Below are positions 1 to 11,166 of a stretch of 64,000 nt of DNA, one piece after another. Each line of letters opens with the position of its first letter. Position 1 is the first letter of the stretch. Both the position numbers and the translations under genes were made by a program. The stretch comes from Agriotes lineatus (lineage: Eukaryota > Arthropoda > Insecta > Coleoptera > Elateridae): positions 1 to 64,000 of the forward strand of contig CALNHX010003632.1 of the NCBI GenBank assembly GCA_940337035.1, in the 5' to 3' direction. Under the pieces are notes generated by a model, which was not told the DNA's origin, did no database searches, and was given only the letters and a program-made list of their open reading frames with translations.

Positions 1-446
1 CTGGGTGCATTTTCGAGGCTGTCTTGGCGCGGTTTTGGAAGTTGGCAGTGTTTTTGAAGTAGTGCAGCCCGCGGCGTTTTCCCTTTGGGGATGGAGTTCG
101 CGAGGTAGTTGCGACATCTGACTGTTGAGTGTTTACCAGCTAACGTTTTGTGCTTTTTAGTCTGTGTGCGAGTACCGCTGCTGCTTCAATGTATTTGGCC
201 GTGCGTTATGCATCTTATAGAACATTACTGCACGGGCGTGCGTGACCGTTTGGGGTGTTGTTTGTCGTTATTGTAAGCCTTTTGAGTTTTCGTTTTTGCC
301 GTGGAGTGGCAGACTCCTTATCTCGTCGGTTAGAGGGATTCCTTTGTTAGAACTAATTAGCAGTGTCTTGTATTTGCGAAGCTCCGCTTTGCCGTTCTGC
401 CAAATTTCCGCAGTGGGCTTCCAGGTCTCGTAGATATATATATATA
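1..446. other. non-coding, nothing recognised
   Basis: Moderately GC-balanced sequence compared with the rest of the window. Short open frames on both strands show no recognisable motif. It ends in a short TA run that is the target of the adjoining MITE. Confidence 0.5.
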
Positions 447-1356
447 CAGTGTGGTCCATTAAGTGTGCAACAAATGAGGCACTTTTTTATTAGTTGTACA
501 ATCGAAATTTAAATACGGCCACAAGTTAGTGCATGTTCGATAACCATATCAGATGCCCTTAGAATGGCTTCAAGTCAAACAATATACAGGGCAGGACAAA
601 AATATGAAATTCGTTCAAGAATAAAGTTACCTTACTTCAAAAAATATTGCAAAATGTTATTGAGAAAAGTTGTTTAGAATCAAAAGTTATGCTCAAATAC
701 AAAGTCATGAAGCCTCCTATTCGAATTTTGATTTTTTTTGTAAAATTCTCTATTATCCCCGTATGATACATATTTTTATTATTCTGATTTTATTAAGAGT
801 TTTTTCATATATAAATTATCATTAGTAAAGCATTTGCCTTGTTAAAAAGAATATTTGCGAAATTCTAAAGTTCTGTTAAATATCGTTGTAACAAACATGA
901 AGTGGACGCTTACCTAAAAAAAATATAAATTCAAGTAAATTTTATAAATACGCTTCAAGTTGCTAAAAGTTATTTAAAAGTGATCTGGTTGTGGCTGCTT
1001 TAAATACATATAAAATCAGAATAATAAAAATATGTATCATAGGGGGGTAATACAAAATTTTCCAAAAAAAAATCAAAATTCGAATAGGAGGCCGTGACTT
1101 TGTATTTGAGCGTAACTTTTGATTCTAAACAACTTTTCTCAATAACATTTTGCTATATTTTTTGAAATAAGGTAACTTTATTCTTGAACGATTTTCATAT
1201 TTTTTGTCCTGCCCTGTATATTGTTTTGACTTGAAGCCATTCTAAGGGCATCTAATATGGTTATCGAACATGCACTAACTTTTGGCGGTATTTAAATTTC
1301 GATTGTACAACTAATAAAAAAAATTCCATTTGTTGCACACTTAATGGACCACACTG
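447..1356. mobile_element. Foldback MITE with long inverted repeats, TA target
   Basis: The first ~340 bases are repeated inverted at the other end (CAGTGTGGTCCATTAAGTGT at the left, its complement at 1337-1356). Arms include matching blocks such as the stretches at 583-605 and 1199-1222. The element is flanked by TA on both sides inside a TA run, and has no coding capacity. The TA target and CAGT start suggest a Tc1/mariner-mobilised non-autonomous element; this assignment is inference. Confidence 0.8.
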
Positions 1357-2841
1357 TATATATATATATATATATTGTTGAGGTCTCTATTGTTTTCTAT
1401 ATACTATTAAGTTTCTTTGTATTATATTTTGGTGCTTATTTAATTCAATATCAAGTTTCTAATTTATTACAAATTATTGTTAAATATTATTTCAATTGTA
1501 TGAGTACTCTTGCTCAGGGTTGGTTCGCCAAAATGTAGTAAGTTTGTTTGTTGCTATTTTATTTATCTGAATTAAAATATTTTATGAGAGTCGTTTGCTT
1601 ACAGCTATTAATTCAATACCGTGTTCAATGACACTTTTAAATCAATGACATAATAAATTTCTTTACAACGTTTTTATGACCCAATAATGTTATGATAAGT
1701 ATTCAATGATATTGTAATAAACCTTTCTCATTGTCTTTTTATCTTAGCTTACTTCATATCTCTTTGTATTGACCACCTGGAAACAGCTCCAATTCACCTT
1801 GGTGTGCCTCTATCCTGCTATCCAAACTCCTACACCTCAGCTATAAAACACTGGTCACCAACAAACCGCCTTCCAACTTGTTACACCCCAAGACACCGGT
1901 AGACATTCACTCCTTCTCGAACCCCAACACAGCTGTCACTCCTGCAACCTTCCTGCGTCCAATTCCTCCTTGGTAAGTATACTTCCAATTTAGATAGTAA
2001 ATTAACTGTGTCCTTCCTTAGCTCCTTGTATCTCCATACACGTCGCCAGCATCCAGGACAATCTGCAACCTCCAACGGCTCCTCCCTTCGATGCAAGCAC
2101 GCCGGTCCCTGTCAACTGTTCCTTGGTTCCTCAGGCGTAGTCCTCGAAAACTCCAAACAACAATAATACTCCAATTAATGTAACTCCTGATGACTTGTAA
2201 TATAACACCAATTAAATTATATCCAAATCTATTCTTCTTGCTTCTATGCCCTGTTGATATGTAGATCCACCATTTCATATTTTAATTTTTAATTAAATAT
2301 TATTTTCTTCTAGTAATTCACTTGCTTATACCTTGTGTATATTATTAGTAAACCCTTTTAATATTAATTGCATTTAATTAAATAAATAAGGGCAAATTTA
2401 TGGTATATTTTTCACCAAACTCAATTTTTACAGACTGTTTTTCAACTTGTTATTTTCAATAATTACACCAATGTTTATTGCTATCCTAGACTACGATTAT
2501 TCCTGCCTGCTACATGTTATATAAATTTGAGTGGTACCCACTTTATAAATTGTTACAATATAATCTTTATTCTGTCAATGCAACATTAAACTTTGTATTT
2601 ATTATTAACTCTTGTTACCACCATGAAATAATACTCAAATTCAATACCTTTCTTTTAAAATTTGTTTTGAAACTTTAATTCCAATTATATCATTCAATTA
2701 AATAAGCAGTCATTAATACAATTTTCTACATTTAATTATTTCAATATAATTACTGTATTGAACTTTTCCTTTTGTATTCATCTAAATAAATAGACATATT
2801 TAATGTAGTACATAGCCTCTATATACCATAGCAATATCTAT
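1357..2841. other. AT-rich non-coding, possibly a divergent LTR-like remnant
   Basis: No coding region recognised. A C-rich patch at about 1770-2130, with proline/serine-like short frames and GTAAGT/TAG-like pairs, resembles in composition the middle of the gypsy LTR next door (7860-8060). I could not align them convincingly, so relation to that LTR family is only a suggestion. Confidence 0.25.
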
Positions 2842-3118
2842 TATATTATATTCAGTAATGTCATAAACAAACTGACTAACAATCACTATAAGCCCCACGT
2901 TTTTGGGCCGCCCATTTTTTATACAATGGCTATATGGGTAATTCTCCCATAATTTTACTTGTCGTGTCTCTAGACTATAAAAAATGTATTTCTTAATCCA
3001 CATTAAAAAGTTAGTTATAGTTGCAATGCTTGGATGGTAAACTATTATTTTAATCACTTAAACTAAAGATTTTACACCTCGGTTCCGAATAATCACAACT
3101 TAAACATGCCTACATTCC

Positions 3119-3739
3119 TGACCGTCCCCCTGTCTCAAACATGTTTTTAGACTTATCATTAAGTATCAAAAGTTAACTGAAACAGATACTTACAATCTAA
3201 TTTATGCTTACATCTAAAAAGATATCAGTTTTTTAAGATACATACTTTTTTTATGATATTCCTTTGGTATCCTATTATTTAATAGCTATAAAGTTTGTCT
3301 CCAAATTCTTGTTCCTGACCGTCCACCAACACAATTATCGAAGTTTTAAGGCCACTGTACTAGCCAGACAGTAAAATTTGGGTTTGTGACACGCGCATTA
3401 GTCAGTTATGCAAAAATAATATGTTAAGTGAATGTGTGCTTGTGTGGTCGAGAATTCAAGTGAAAATAAAGGTAATAATTTATGTGCGTATTTTAATTGC
3501 CTTCCAGACCACCGTCCCTAGCATTATTAGACGTTTTAAGATTCTGTATTAAAGAATAATCACTGTAATTTCTTTTCCATGTTGTCCATTTACCAATACA
3601 TAACCCTACTTTTGCATGGTGAATTTTTACTTTCTAAATTTGCTAAAAACATTTGCGTTTTCTTGACCGTCCCCGTTCCCGACCGTCCCTTTGCAAAATG
3701 CTTAAACGGGGACGGTCAGGAAAAGGCAAGGACGGTCTG
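3119..3739. repeat. E1 left subterminal GACCGTCCCC motif cluster
   Basis: Copies or near copies of GACCGTCC(CC) occur at 3119, 3317, about 3505 (variant), 3664 and 3681 in one orientation, and at about 3709 and 3730 in the other. The same motif reappears at the right end of E1 and not elsewhere in the window that I could see. Such multi-copy subterminal motifs are typical transposase-binding sites; that role is inferred. Confidence 0.7.
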
Positions 3740-3855
3740 GAATAGTTTAGGGTTCGCTAGCGATATATATATGTTACTTTAAATATTTCATTGGTTTCTA
3801 AAATACCTATGCTTTTTTGTTTTATTGTAGAAGATTGTATAGTTGTCCGTTTGAC

Positions 3856-4338
3856 ATGGAAGAAAAAACAATTAACTTAAAAGATCTTAAAGAAAAACTT
3901 CGTGAGGCAAAAGAAGCTGCCTATGAAACAAATTTAAAGAAGAAAAAAGAAGTACGAAGCGAGAGAAAAGCTAGGAAAAAAGAAGAGAAAAGGAAACGTA
4001 TAATTCTTGAAAATAAAATTAATGAACCTGCAGATAATGTATCAATGTACCCAAATGGTAATAGCAGTGCAAATGTTTTTAACATCAACACAGAAATAAA
4101 CCAAAACATAGTCGTACAAACAGATCCAGGTATTAGTAGAAAACAAAACAAAGTAAAAAACAAGAAAACAATAAAATTAACAGACAAAGAATTACTAAAA
4201 AAAGAGAGAAAGAAAGAGAAAAGAAAAGAAGACAAAGAGCTAAAATCAAGGCAGATCCTGAGAAACACTTGCAAGCTAAAGAGAAAGAAAAACAAAGAAG
4301 TGCAGCAAGACGAGCAACGGGTAAAATTAAAAAGGTAG
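3856..4338 (+). CDS. E1 transposase, basic N-terminal segment (frame 1)
   Basis: ATG at 3856 follows a possible splice acceptor (TTTTATTGTAG ending at 3830), so an upstream exon is possible. The product is highly charged, rich in Lys/Arg/Glu and likely coiled-coil or DNA-binding. Past about residue 100 the reading in this frame (TDKELLKKER) is less family-like than the overlapping frame, which gives an RQRAKIKADPEKH stretch continuous with the next coding segment. A one-base shift somewhere in the A-rich 4100-4190 tract therefore probably separates this segment from the main transposase. Whether this is a mutation or a splice is unresolved. Confidence 0.55.
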   Translation: MEEKTINLKDLKEKLREAKEAAYETNLKKKKEVRSERKARKKEEKRKRIILENKINEPADNVSMYPNGNSSANVFNINTEINQNIVVQTDPGISRKQNKVKNKKTIKLTDKELLKKERKKEKRKEDKELKSRQILRNTCKLKRKKNKEVQQDEQRVKLKR

Positions 4339-6104
4339 CAGAACTGAAACCTAGAGAACACAGAGCACAAAAGAAAATGTGGAGAGAGTCAAAACGAAGG
4401 TTAGTGAAACAAAAAGCCATAACTCAGCAAATCAACCAAACAAATGGCGTACAAATTAATATTAATATTTCAAGCAATAAGAAAGTATTAGGACGAAAGA
4501 AAATTAAGTTAAATCGTTCGAAAGTTTTTAGACAATTAGAAAAAGAAAAACAGAAAAATAATAGACTAGAAAGAGATTTGAGAAAATATAGAAAAAAATG
4601 CAATAGAATTACAAGAATGTTAAACGAAAAGTCAAGGGAATCTGCACCGTCATGCGAAAAAAAAGCAGAAGAAATCATAGCAAAAGGAAGACATTCTGTT
4701 AAAAAATATCTTACTTTTGGTGAAATTTTGAAAAAGCAACTCATTAACAAAACTGCTGAAAATACTCATGATTCCAAAAAAGTAGTAGCAAACATTTTTG
4801 ATAGTAATATAATGAAGCGTTATAAATGTACACCTGAAGCTCAAAAGATTGTAAGTAAGCACATACTAAAAAGACATGGTGATGGAAATTTTAAACGTAA
4901 AAGGAGATTTTTTAATAAATACACCAAAGACAAATTAACAGTTAAGACATTCTTAGCGGAAAATTCATGCATTCAGCCAGGTAGGCGAGATACCATAACA
5001 AGAAATGGAAAGAAGAAACAAAAATATTATTTGCTAGATAGTTTAAAAAATCTACACAAAAAGTTTATAGCAACGTCAAGAAAATGTTCATTCTCATATT
5101 TTTGTAAGCTTAAACCATTTTGGTTCGTACAACAACGCATTTCTGATAGAGACACCTGTTTATGCAAGAAGTGTGCTAATACAAAATTTATTTTTAAAAA
5201 ACTTCAAATAAAATATTTGAGTTCAGCTAATATTTCTCAAAATCTGAAAGAAATAAAGTGTGACACTGAAAAATTCGAATGTATGTATAACATATGCCCA
5301 CAATTTCCAAACAACATTATTAAATTTCCAACTACAGACATAAACAATATATTTTATTGGCAGTGGGTTACCAAAAAAGAAACTCGTTTAGGAAAAGGAG
5401 ACAAACAATTTGAAGTTAAAATAACAGCGAAACAAAAGATATATTGGAATACCGAGGATTTGGTAAACGAAGCTAATAAATTATTACCAGTGTACTCTCA
5501 GCATAGTTACAATATATACAATCAGCAAGTAACATTCAACAATATAAAATTAAATTTAAAATCAAATGAAGTTATAGTTATCATAGATTTTTCAGAAAAT
5601 TATGCTGGAAAGTACAGCAGCGAAATCCAAAGTTGTCATTTTGGAGCATCACGCCCGCAAATTACTTTGCATACCGGTGCATTATACTATTTGGATAGTT
5701 TCAAAAAGTACAAAGTACAAACATTTTGCACAGTCTCTGATTTTAATGAACACTCACCAAGTTCCATTTGGGGACATTTACAGCCTGTTTTGGATATCAT
5801 TGAAAACATTGACCCACAAATAGATACTCTGCATTTTCGCTCTGATGGTCCCGTAACCCAGTATAAAAACAAAAACAACTTCTTGCTTCTCTCACGAATT
5901 CTTACTAAAAAAAACTTCAACGTCTCGTGGACATTTTCCGAGGCAGGTCATGGTAAAACCGTGGCAGATGGGGTTGGCGGTTTAGTTAAGCGCACAGCCG
6001 ACAGACAAGTGATGAACGGCAATGACATTATTAATGCCACTAGCTTTATAGAGAACACAAAGCATTTAAAGACTTTAATTAGTTTAATAACTGAAAGAAT
6101 ATAA
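4269..6104 (+). CDS. E1 transposase core, RNase H-like
   Basis: About 611 codons (open frame extends upstream to about 4150). Order of features: Lys/Arg-rich leader; a cysteine cluster with DTCLCKKC near residue 295; then three blocks that look like a DDE/D catalytic core: VIIDFSENY, FRSDGPVTQYKN, and FSEAGHGKTVADGVGG. The same order (DTCxxC, D, SDxxxxQ, xGH) is seen in the transposases of E2 and E3, which carry what I recognise as the DUF7869-type domain, although overall identity is low. It would act in the nucleus on the E1 ends. The frame is intact through the core and stops at 6104, where a one-base shift near 6090 would join it to the Tudor-like tail. Confidence 0.7.
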   Translation: MQAKEKEKQRSAARRATGKIKKVAELKPREHRAQKKMWRESKRRLVKQKAITQQINQTNGVQININISSNKKVLGRKKIKLNRSKVFRQLEKEKQKNNRLERDLRKYRKKCNRITRMLNEKSRESAPSCEKKAEEIIAKGRHSVKKYLTFGEILKKQLINKTAENTHDSKKVVANIFDSNIMKRYKCTPEAQKIVSKHILKRHGDGNFKRKRRFFNKYTKDKLTVKTFLAENSCIQPGRRDTITRNGKKKQKYYLLDSLKNLHKKFIATSRKCSFSYFCKLKPFWFVQQRISDRDTCLCKKCANTKFIFKKLQIKYLSSANISQNLKEIKCDTEKFECMYNICPQFPNNIIKFPTTDINNIFYWQWVTKKETRLGKGDKQFEVKITAKQKIYWNTEDLVNEANKLLPVYSQHSYNIYNQQVTFNNIKLNLKSNEVIVIIDFSENYAGKYSSEIQSCHFGASRPQITLHTGALYYLDSFKKYKVQTFCTVSDFNEHSPSSIWGHLQPVLDIIENIDPQIDTLHFRSDGPVTQYKNKNNFLLLSRILTKKNFNVSWTFSEAGHGKTVADGVGGLVKRTADRQVMNGNDIINATSFIENTKHLKTLISLITERI

Positions 6105-6130
6105 ACAAAATTAAGGGTCTATTAAGTGGA

Positions 6131-6707
6131 ATGGAAGAGCCAAAGCCTATCCCGAATACGTTACAAATTCATCAAATTATTTGGAAAAAAGATACACCTA
6201 CCACCTTTGGTCTACGAAAATTAACCTGCAACCGATGCACGTTGAATGACTTTGTTTGTTTGCATTTTAATTTATCCAAACAAACATGGGCCATTCCGAC
6301 TACAGATTCGCTGATGGACCTGCAGAATAGTTCTAACATTAACAATTACAATAAGGATATGAACGACCTGCAGAATAATTCTAACATTAATGATCACAAT
6401 GAAGATTTGAACGTAGGAGACTTTGTAGCCGTAGCTTACTCTGATGACCAATGGTATCCAGGTATTTGCTTAACATAATTTGTGTAGCTGTATTCTTATT
6501 ATTTATATTTTAGGGAAGATAACTGCAATAAATGCCAACGTGCTTGATATTACCTTTATGAAAAAAATCGGTGAAAACAAATTTCAATGGCCCACTGAAG
6601 AAGATACCGATAAAATTGCTGCCAGCGAAATTTTGACAAAGTTATCATCACCAATAGTTTTCAATAGCAAAAAATTTACCAGTAGATATTTTTCTATTGA
6701 AAACTGA
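6131..6707 (+). CDS. E1 transposase C-terminal Tudor/SH3-like tail, two exons
   Basis: Two coding blocks: 6131 to about 6460 and about 6514-6707, joined across a short intron (acceptor TTTATATTTTAG just before 6514). The first ends with DDQWYPG and the second begins KITAIN, together giving the V-A-V-A-Y-x-D-x-x-WYPG-x-I pattern of Tudor/SH3-like barrels, followed by a KFQWP motif. A duplicated stretch (LQNSSNINNYN then LQNNSNINDHN) lies between. The block is in another frame than the core; with one base change near 6090 it would be the C-terminus of the same protein. No separate function is claimed. Confidence 0.5.
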
Positions 6708-6892
6708 ATGTATGCGCTTTAATGCAATAGTATCACTTATCTTATCTTCGTTTAAAATACGTTACTTTTATTTTTTTACGTGAATTTAATATTTTAAGTT
6801 TTTTTAAAATGTTTTTATATATTTTTCCATTATAATAATATGAAAGTATCTTCAAAAATTAAAAAGATGTTTAGAAAGATCTGTTTCTCCAT

Positions 6893-7305
6893 AACCGTCC
6901 CACACTGATCCTGACCGTCCCCCTTTATTCAAGACCGTCCCCCAAGTTTTCCACAACCGTCCCCTTGCAAAAAAGTGTCATTTTTCCGTGGTTTATCATT
7001 TTATGACATATTCAATGCCAAGGAACTAAAGAAAATGCTAGGTACTTCTATATCAGTTTTACTTGCAAGTGTATTCTAATGATTTAACTATTTTAAACTT
7101 ATAAATTATGATTAAAAATACAAATTTTTATTAATTTACTAGATGTTTTCATCTGGCAGGTATTGAATTTTGTTTTTTTCGATGCTAGATAATTAATTTT
7201 TGTAGGGGTCGCGGTTGTTACACCTACTAAAAATTTAAAATATGATCTAACACCATGTCTCCTAATAGTTTAAGTTGATTATTAGATGACGGACGGTCAG
7301 GAAAT
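6893..7305. repeat. E1 right subterminal GACCGTCCCC motif cluster
   Basis: Four direct copies (ACCGTCCC at about 6894, 6913, 6933, 6956) and one inverted copy at about 7291-7300. They mirror the left-end cluster. Confidence 0.7.
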
Positions 7306-8629
7306 TCAACAAAGGTTTGATGCCTTTGAAAGCTTGTAACTTTTATAAGGCTTAATATGTTTCATGGCCCTTACGGTATTAACTAGTTTATATATCCTAA
7401 AGCCATAAATAAACTACCAAATTTTGATTTAAATTATTTTATCTTTTTATATTTGTAACTTGAAAAGGTGAAATTATGGGAGAAATACCCATATAAGCTA
7501 CACGTTGGACTATCCATATATTTTATGAAATTAAATGCACCACTTTAAACTAGCCCTTTATTAATGCAATGCCCTTTCTAATTAAATAATAATTCCTTTT
7601 TAAAATCAAGTTCTCTTATCTCAGGTGGTTCGCCAAATCAAGATCTCTATTAATTGAATTTTAATAATACAGTTAATGACATTTGCTGTCAAACCGATTT
7701 TCAAAACTCATCAAGCCAGGTATTGACAATTGTATATTATCTTAATACACATATTAATCAATTCTCCTAAGTAAGTAATAAATCAAGTCTATTTGAACAC
7801 CTTCTTGTACTAATTGTTATTTAAAAAACTTTCATTAACTCTTTACACAAACCTTAATACTTTCTCTTGCTTTTTCTGCCAAACTCCAACCAACAACGGA
7901 TCCCAATCTCGTCAGACTGCAAAACTTACTGCTCACTCCTCAAACAGTGGCACCCAGGATGGCACGTGAACCCCTTTGACTGCATCCATCCAGAATATCT
8001 CCCGTACTGCTTACAGAATCCAATCCTTCCTCCTTACAAACGTCACCATCAAAGCATGCAACCTCTGGTAAGTTCTAATCTTATGAAGTTCCAAATCTAA
8101 CCTTCTTCCTTTTTATAGCTATTCCGATGTCTACAGCAACACTTACAACTTATCCAAATCAAATTAGTTACTTGTAAGAATCTCAAATAATATCTTGTAT
8201 ACTCTCCAATCCAAATGTATTCAATTAATATAACCTTCTGTATGTTTATTTCCAATTGACTGTACTTGTATAATCTCTTGACCGATTATGTACCTCCATA
8301 AGTTCCAATTAACATTTTCATTTTATCTCACCACGCAGATTAGTTTAAGACCCTTTTTAAATTTGTATTTACCAAAATAATACAAATTTAGGCATAACTT
8401 TCTAGTTTTATTTACAAAATGCTTTAATTCAGAAAATACATGTCTGTTTTTATGAGTTGTTTATATAACTAACTTAAACAAAATTTTCATTTATGTTAGA
8501 TACAATTCTTATTGCACACTTCTTTATTTTTAAAATCCTATTATTACATGCTATTAATTATTATCATTCTAACAAATACAACCGATCCTCTTTAGTTAAA
8601 AAACACTTTGTTACACAATTTGATATAAG

Positions 8630-10193
8630 ATGGTTGACCCCAACGCAAGCATAGATACTACACCTGGACCAAGCACTAGTGGGACTAAAAGGAAAATGGA
8701 CAGTGAGCTCGTAGATCCAGACACGCAGCAAACAATAGTAAGTGCTAAGAGACCCAAAATCGAGTTAGACCCGGATAAAAAAGTGAAATATTTGAAGGCA
8801 ATTATAGAAGGCTATGAAGGGCTGATTGATCATTTTTTTTTATCCCATTTCAAAAGCGTTATTTTTACTACTCATAACATTTTGACGCAGGGTGCTAAAA
8901 ATACAATAAGCAACGCAGCTAAAAAAGCAGATGCTTCTTCTACTAAGATCACAACCATGGAGAAAGAACACTCTATCACTATAGAGAATGCAAAAACTAT
9001 TTAGGTTAAAGCTTGCACTAATAATGGGTTGGTGTACAAAATGTATTCCATGAATGATCAAGAAAACTGGTATGGGACTATTGCACCATATTTAGACTTT
9101 TTCCGGGCTTACTCTCTAAGAATTCAAGAATTAAGAATTGGTCACAGTACCATGCCTATACACAAGAGTACTACGGGATCAAAATCAGTTCCGTTGGAGA
9201 AGTATGGAATTTCTGGGCCACACCATGTACTGCTGGAGGGAATCACTTATCCACCGGAGGTAAGATCCTCCATGGTTCAAAGCATGGGGCCACTAACAAT
9301 ATTGTTAAGCATGATAAAAGCTAATGGCGCATATAGGAAAAAGTGGGAGGCAGCGGTAAAAAGAACTTTCTCGTTCATAGCTACTATAGACGATGTAATT
9401 GAAATTACCAGAAACAATCAAAGAGCGGCTGATCTAGCGCCAATGTTAGCTCTTATAGCAGACATATCTCTCATTGTAACTACGCGCCAAGCCATACGTA
9501 TAAACTTCCCATTGAATGTTTAGAGCGGTCTACAATCAAGAGCCTCATAAGGACGAGTTTTTGAAGTTTTTCAATGTATCAGGACTAGCAGGGTTCTACA
9601 CCTATAAAAAAGCACAGAAAATAGAATGGCGGATGGAGGGATCATTCTCTGAACAACAAGCTGCTCAAATATGTTTCCATGGGATATTTGGTACGTACAA
9701 GGAAGATTTAGGAATTCTACAACAGATTACCCAAGTAGGAACATGGCTCACGAGGGAAGATATTGGAGACAAATTCAGAGGCGCAAGCAATGTTGGTAAG
9801 GAAATAAAGTTCACTCTTCCTGAATTGACCTATTACTCGAAACTAACTGCCGCAAATCAAACTTCCCTCTTGACAAACGTCTACACCCAAGTATCCTCAA
9901 TCCCCTGCTTCAGTGGATCCCGAAGAATGGTATTCAGCCAAGACTTTTTCCAACATCTCGAAAAGAGATCTATCCAGCAAGCTGGGGGCAAAACTCTACA
10001 ACATATTGTTAATTCACTCTCCAACCCTCTAGTGCAGCTTGTAGAAGTTTTGCGGGACAATCAAGGTGAACTTGACATGGGGACCACATCCTGGTATAAA
10101 ATGGAAGAGCTAGACCTGAACACACCTGGAGAAATGGTAACAATGGTTGTTAATTCTACAGGCAAATACTTCATGGGCAGATCTAATATCTAA
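8630..10193 (+). pseudogene. Unknown ORF antisense to gypsy, between pol and 3' LTR
   Basis: Three plus-strand segments (8630-9004, 9029-9523, 9516-10193) form one damaged gene. The first two are in the same frame, separated by one TAG at 9002. The third follows a frameshift near 9515. Read through, it is about 520 residues. It begins with a disordered, Thr/Ser/Pro-rich, basic stretch (a KRK and an AKRPK, nuclear-signal-like) followed by a mostly alpha-helical-looking, globular region with no membrane segment. It sits where some gypsy elements carry a third gene, but in opposite orientation. I do not recognise the family. A captured viral nucleoprotein-like gene or an unrelated insertion are the options I considered; neither is supported by a diagnostic motif. 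TATA-like and AATAAA-like sequences occur around it (AATAAA at about 10229). Confidence 0.45.
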
Positions 10194-10199
10194 TAATAT

Positions 10200-10639
10200 T
10201 TTTATATATTCTATGTTATCATTTCTAATAAATAGTGATTGTTGTACCCCATTCTTTGAATTTAACTTTGTAACAACGTAAATCTTCATTTTGTTAATCT
10301 TATTGAGTGTAATGGGAAAAAAATCCTCAATTAATAAAAATATTTAAATAAACCAGTTTTATTTCAAATATCTTTTCTTAATTAATTGTACTTAATAAAT
10401 TTATAGTTCATCATACTATCCTTGTATCTAACTTGATAACAATTAATATCTATTTACTTCTATCTATTTAAAATCACCATAGAAACAAAATATTTAACCT
10501 TTCCAACAAACAACAACCTTTATATTCTCATTAATTTACATTTTGTATGGATAGATCATTGATATATGAAATCTTCCTCTTCTTCTTCCATCTCTTTCAT
10601 TTATTAGTTCATAAGTGTTATTATTATTAAATATTTGAC
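10200..10639. other. AT-rich non-coding inside gypsy
   Basis: Lies between the antisense gene and the 3' end of pol. No motif recognised beyond AT-rich stretches and possible polyadenylation signals. Confidence 0.4.
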
Positions 10640-11166
10640 GTATTTTTAAGGCCCTTCATAAGCATACAACAGTTTTGGACACTTCTTTTCCTTCCTGTTT
10701 GCTACCCTGAGTTTCTTTACAATTACTAAGTCCCCTATTTCAAATTTTACCCGTTTTAATATTTTTTTATTTATCTTCTTTTTATATCTGTCGTGAATTA
10801 TTTTCAATCTTCTTCTAACTCTTTGTAATAACTGTATTACTTCAATGTTACTTTGTGCTTTTCCCCACGGTCTAGCTGGAATTATTTGTTTACATAAAGT
10901 AATTGGACTAATCTCTGTCGTTGTATTTGGGACATTGTTTATAAAACTTTCCACATCTGGTAAATATTGTACCCATTTATTATGATGCTCATGTGTGAGT
11001 ATTCTTAAATATTTAATTATCTCTTTAATGTACCTTTCTGCAATATTACTTTGAGGATGCCTTATACTACAAAAACAAATCTTTATTCCCTTTTTATCTA
11101 AATTATTCATTAATCTAGTATTTCTAAAATATGTTGCATTATCTGCCAAAATTCTTCTTGGTTTAC
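10640..11166 (-). pseudogene. pol: gypsy integrase, C-terminal half
   Basis: Minus-strand continuation of pol in another frame. It shows MADNATYF (position of the second catalytic Asp, usually SDNGxxF) and about 35 residues later AERYIKEI with the catalytic Glu. A basic C-terminal part follows with FEIGDLVIVKK, the usual GPY-like end region. A frameshift near 11160 separates it from the upstream pol frame. Confidence 0.8.

Larger units (their letters stand above)
2936..7490 (+). mobile_element. E1: DNA transposon, Sola-like (tentative), ATAT target duplication
   Basis: Termini are inverted: GGGTAATTCTCCCATAATTT at the left, complement of GGGTATTTCTCCCATAATTT at the right. They are flanked by ATAT at 2932-2935 and 7491-7494. 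The empty site is visible in the other gypsy LTR (about 17024-17031), where the same sequence reads GGCTATATAAGC with a single ATAT. The element is 4555 bp and encodes a DDE/D transposase in three consecutive frames. GACCGTCCCC-type motifs are repeated near both ends. A 4-bp target duplication is a reported feature of the Sola superfamily; membership is inference. Confidence 0.8.
2842..8580 (-). repeat. 3' LTR of the gypsy element, split by E1
   Basis: Bases 2842-2935 and 7491-8580 together match 16933-18200 closely over most of their length. In minus orientation the LTR starts TGTATTTGTT and ends in AATATA, so the canonical CA end appears as TA. Positions 8309-8417 are replaced by an unrelated 196-bp segment in the other LTR (17842-18037). 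Confidence 0.85.

Noticed and set aside
1881..2278. Minus-strand frames in the C-rich patch
   Set aside because: Low-complexity composition and no motif; more likely LTR-like non-coding sequence.
3921..4750. Long minus-strand frames rich in Leu/Phe/Ser opposite the E1 transposase
   Set aside because: They are the complement of Lys/Glu-rich coding sequence; composition explains the apparent membrane proteins.
3119..7305. CRISPR-like reading of the repeated GACCGTCCCC motifs
   Set aside because: Spacing is irregular, orientation mixed and the context is a eukaryotic transposon.
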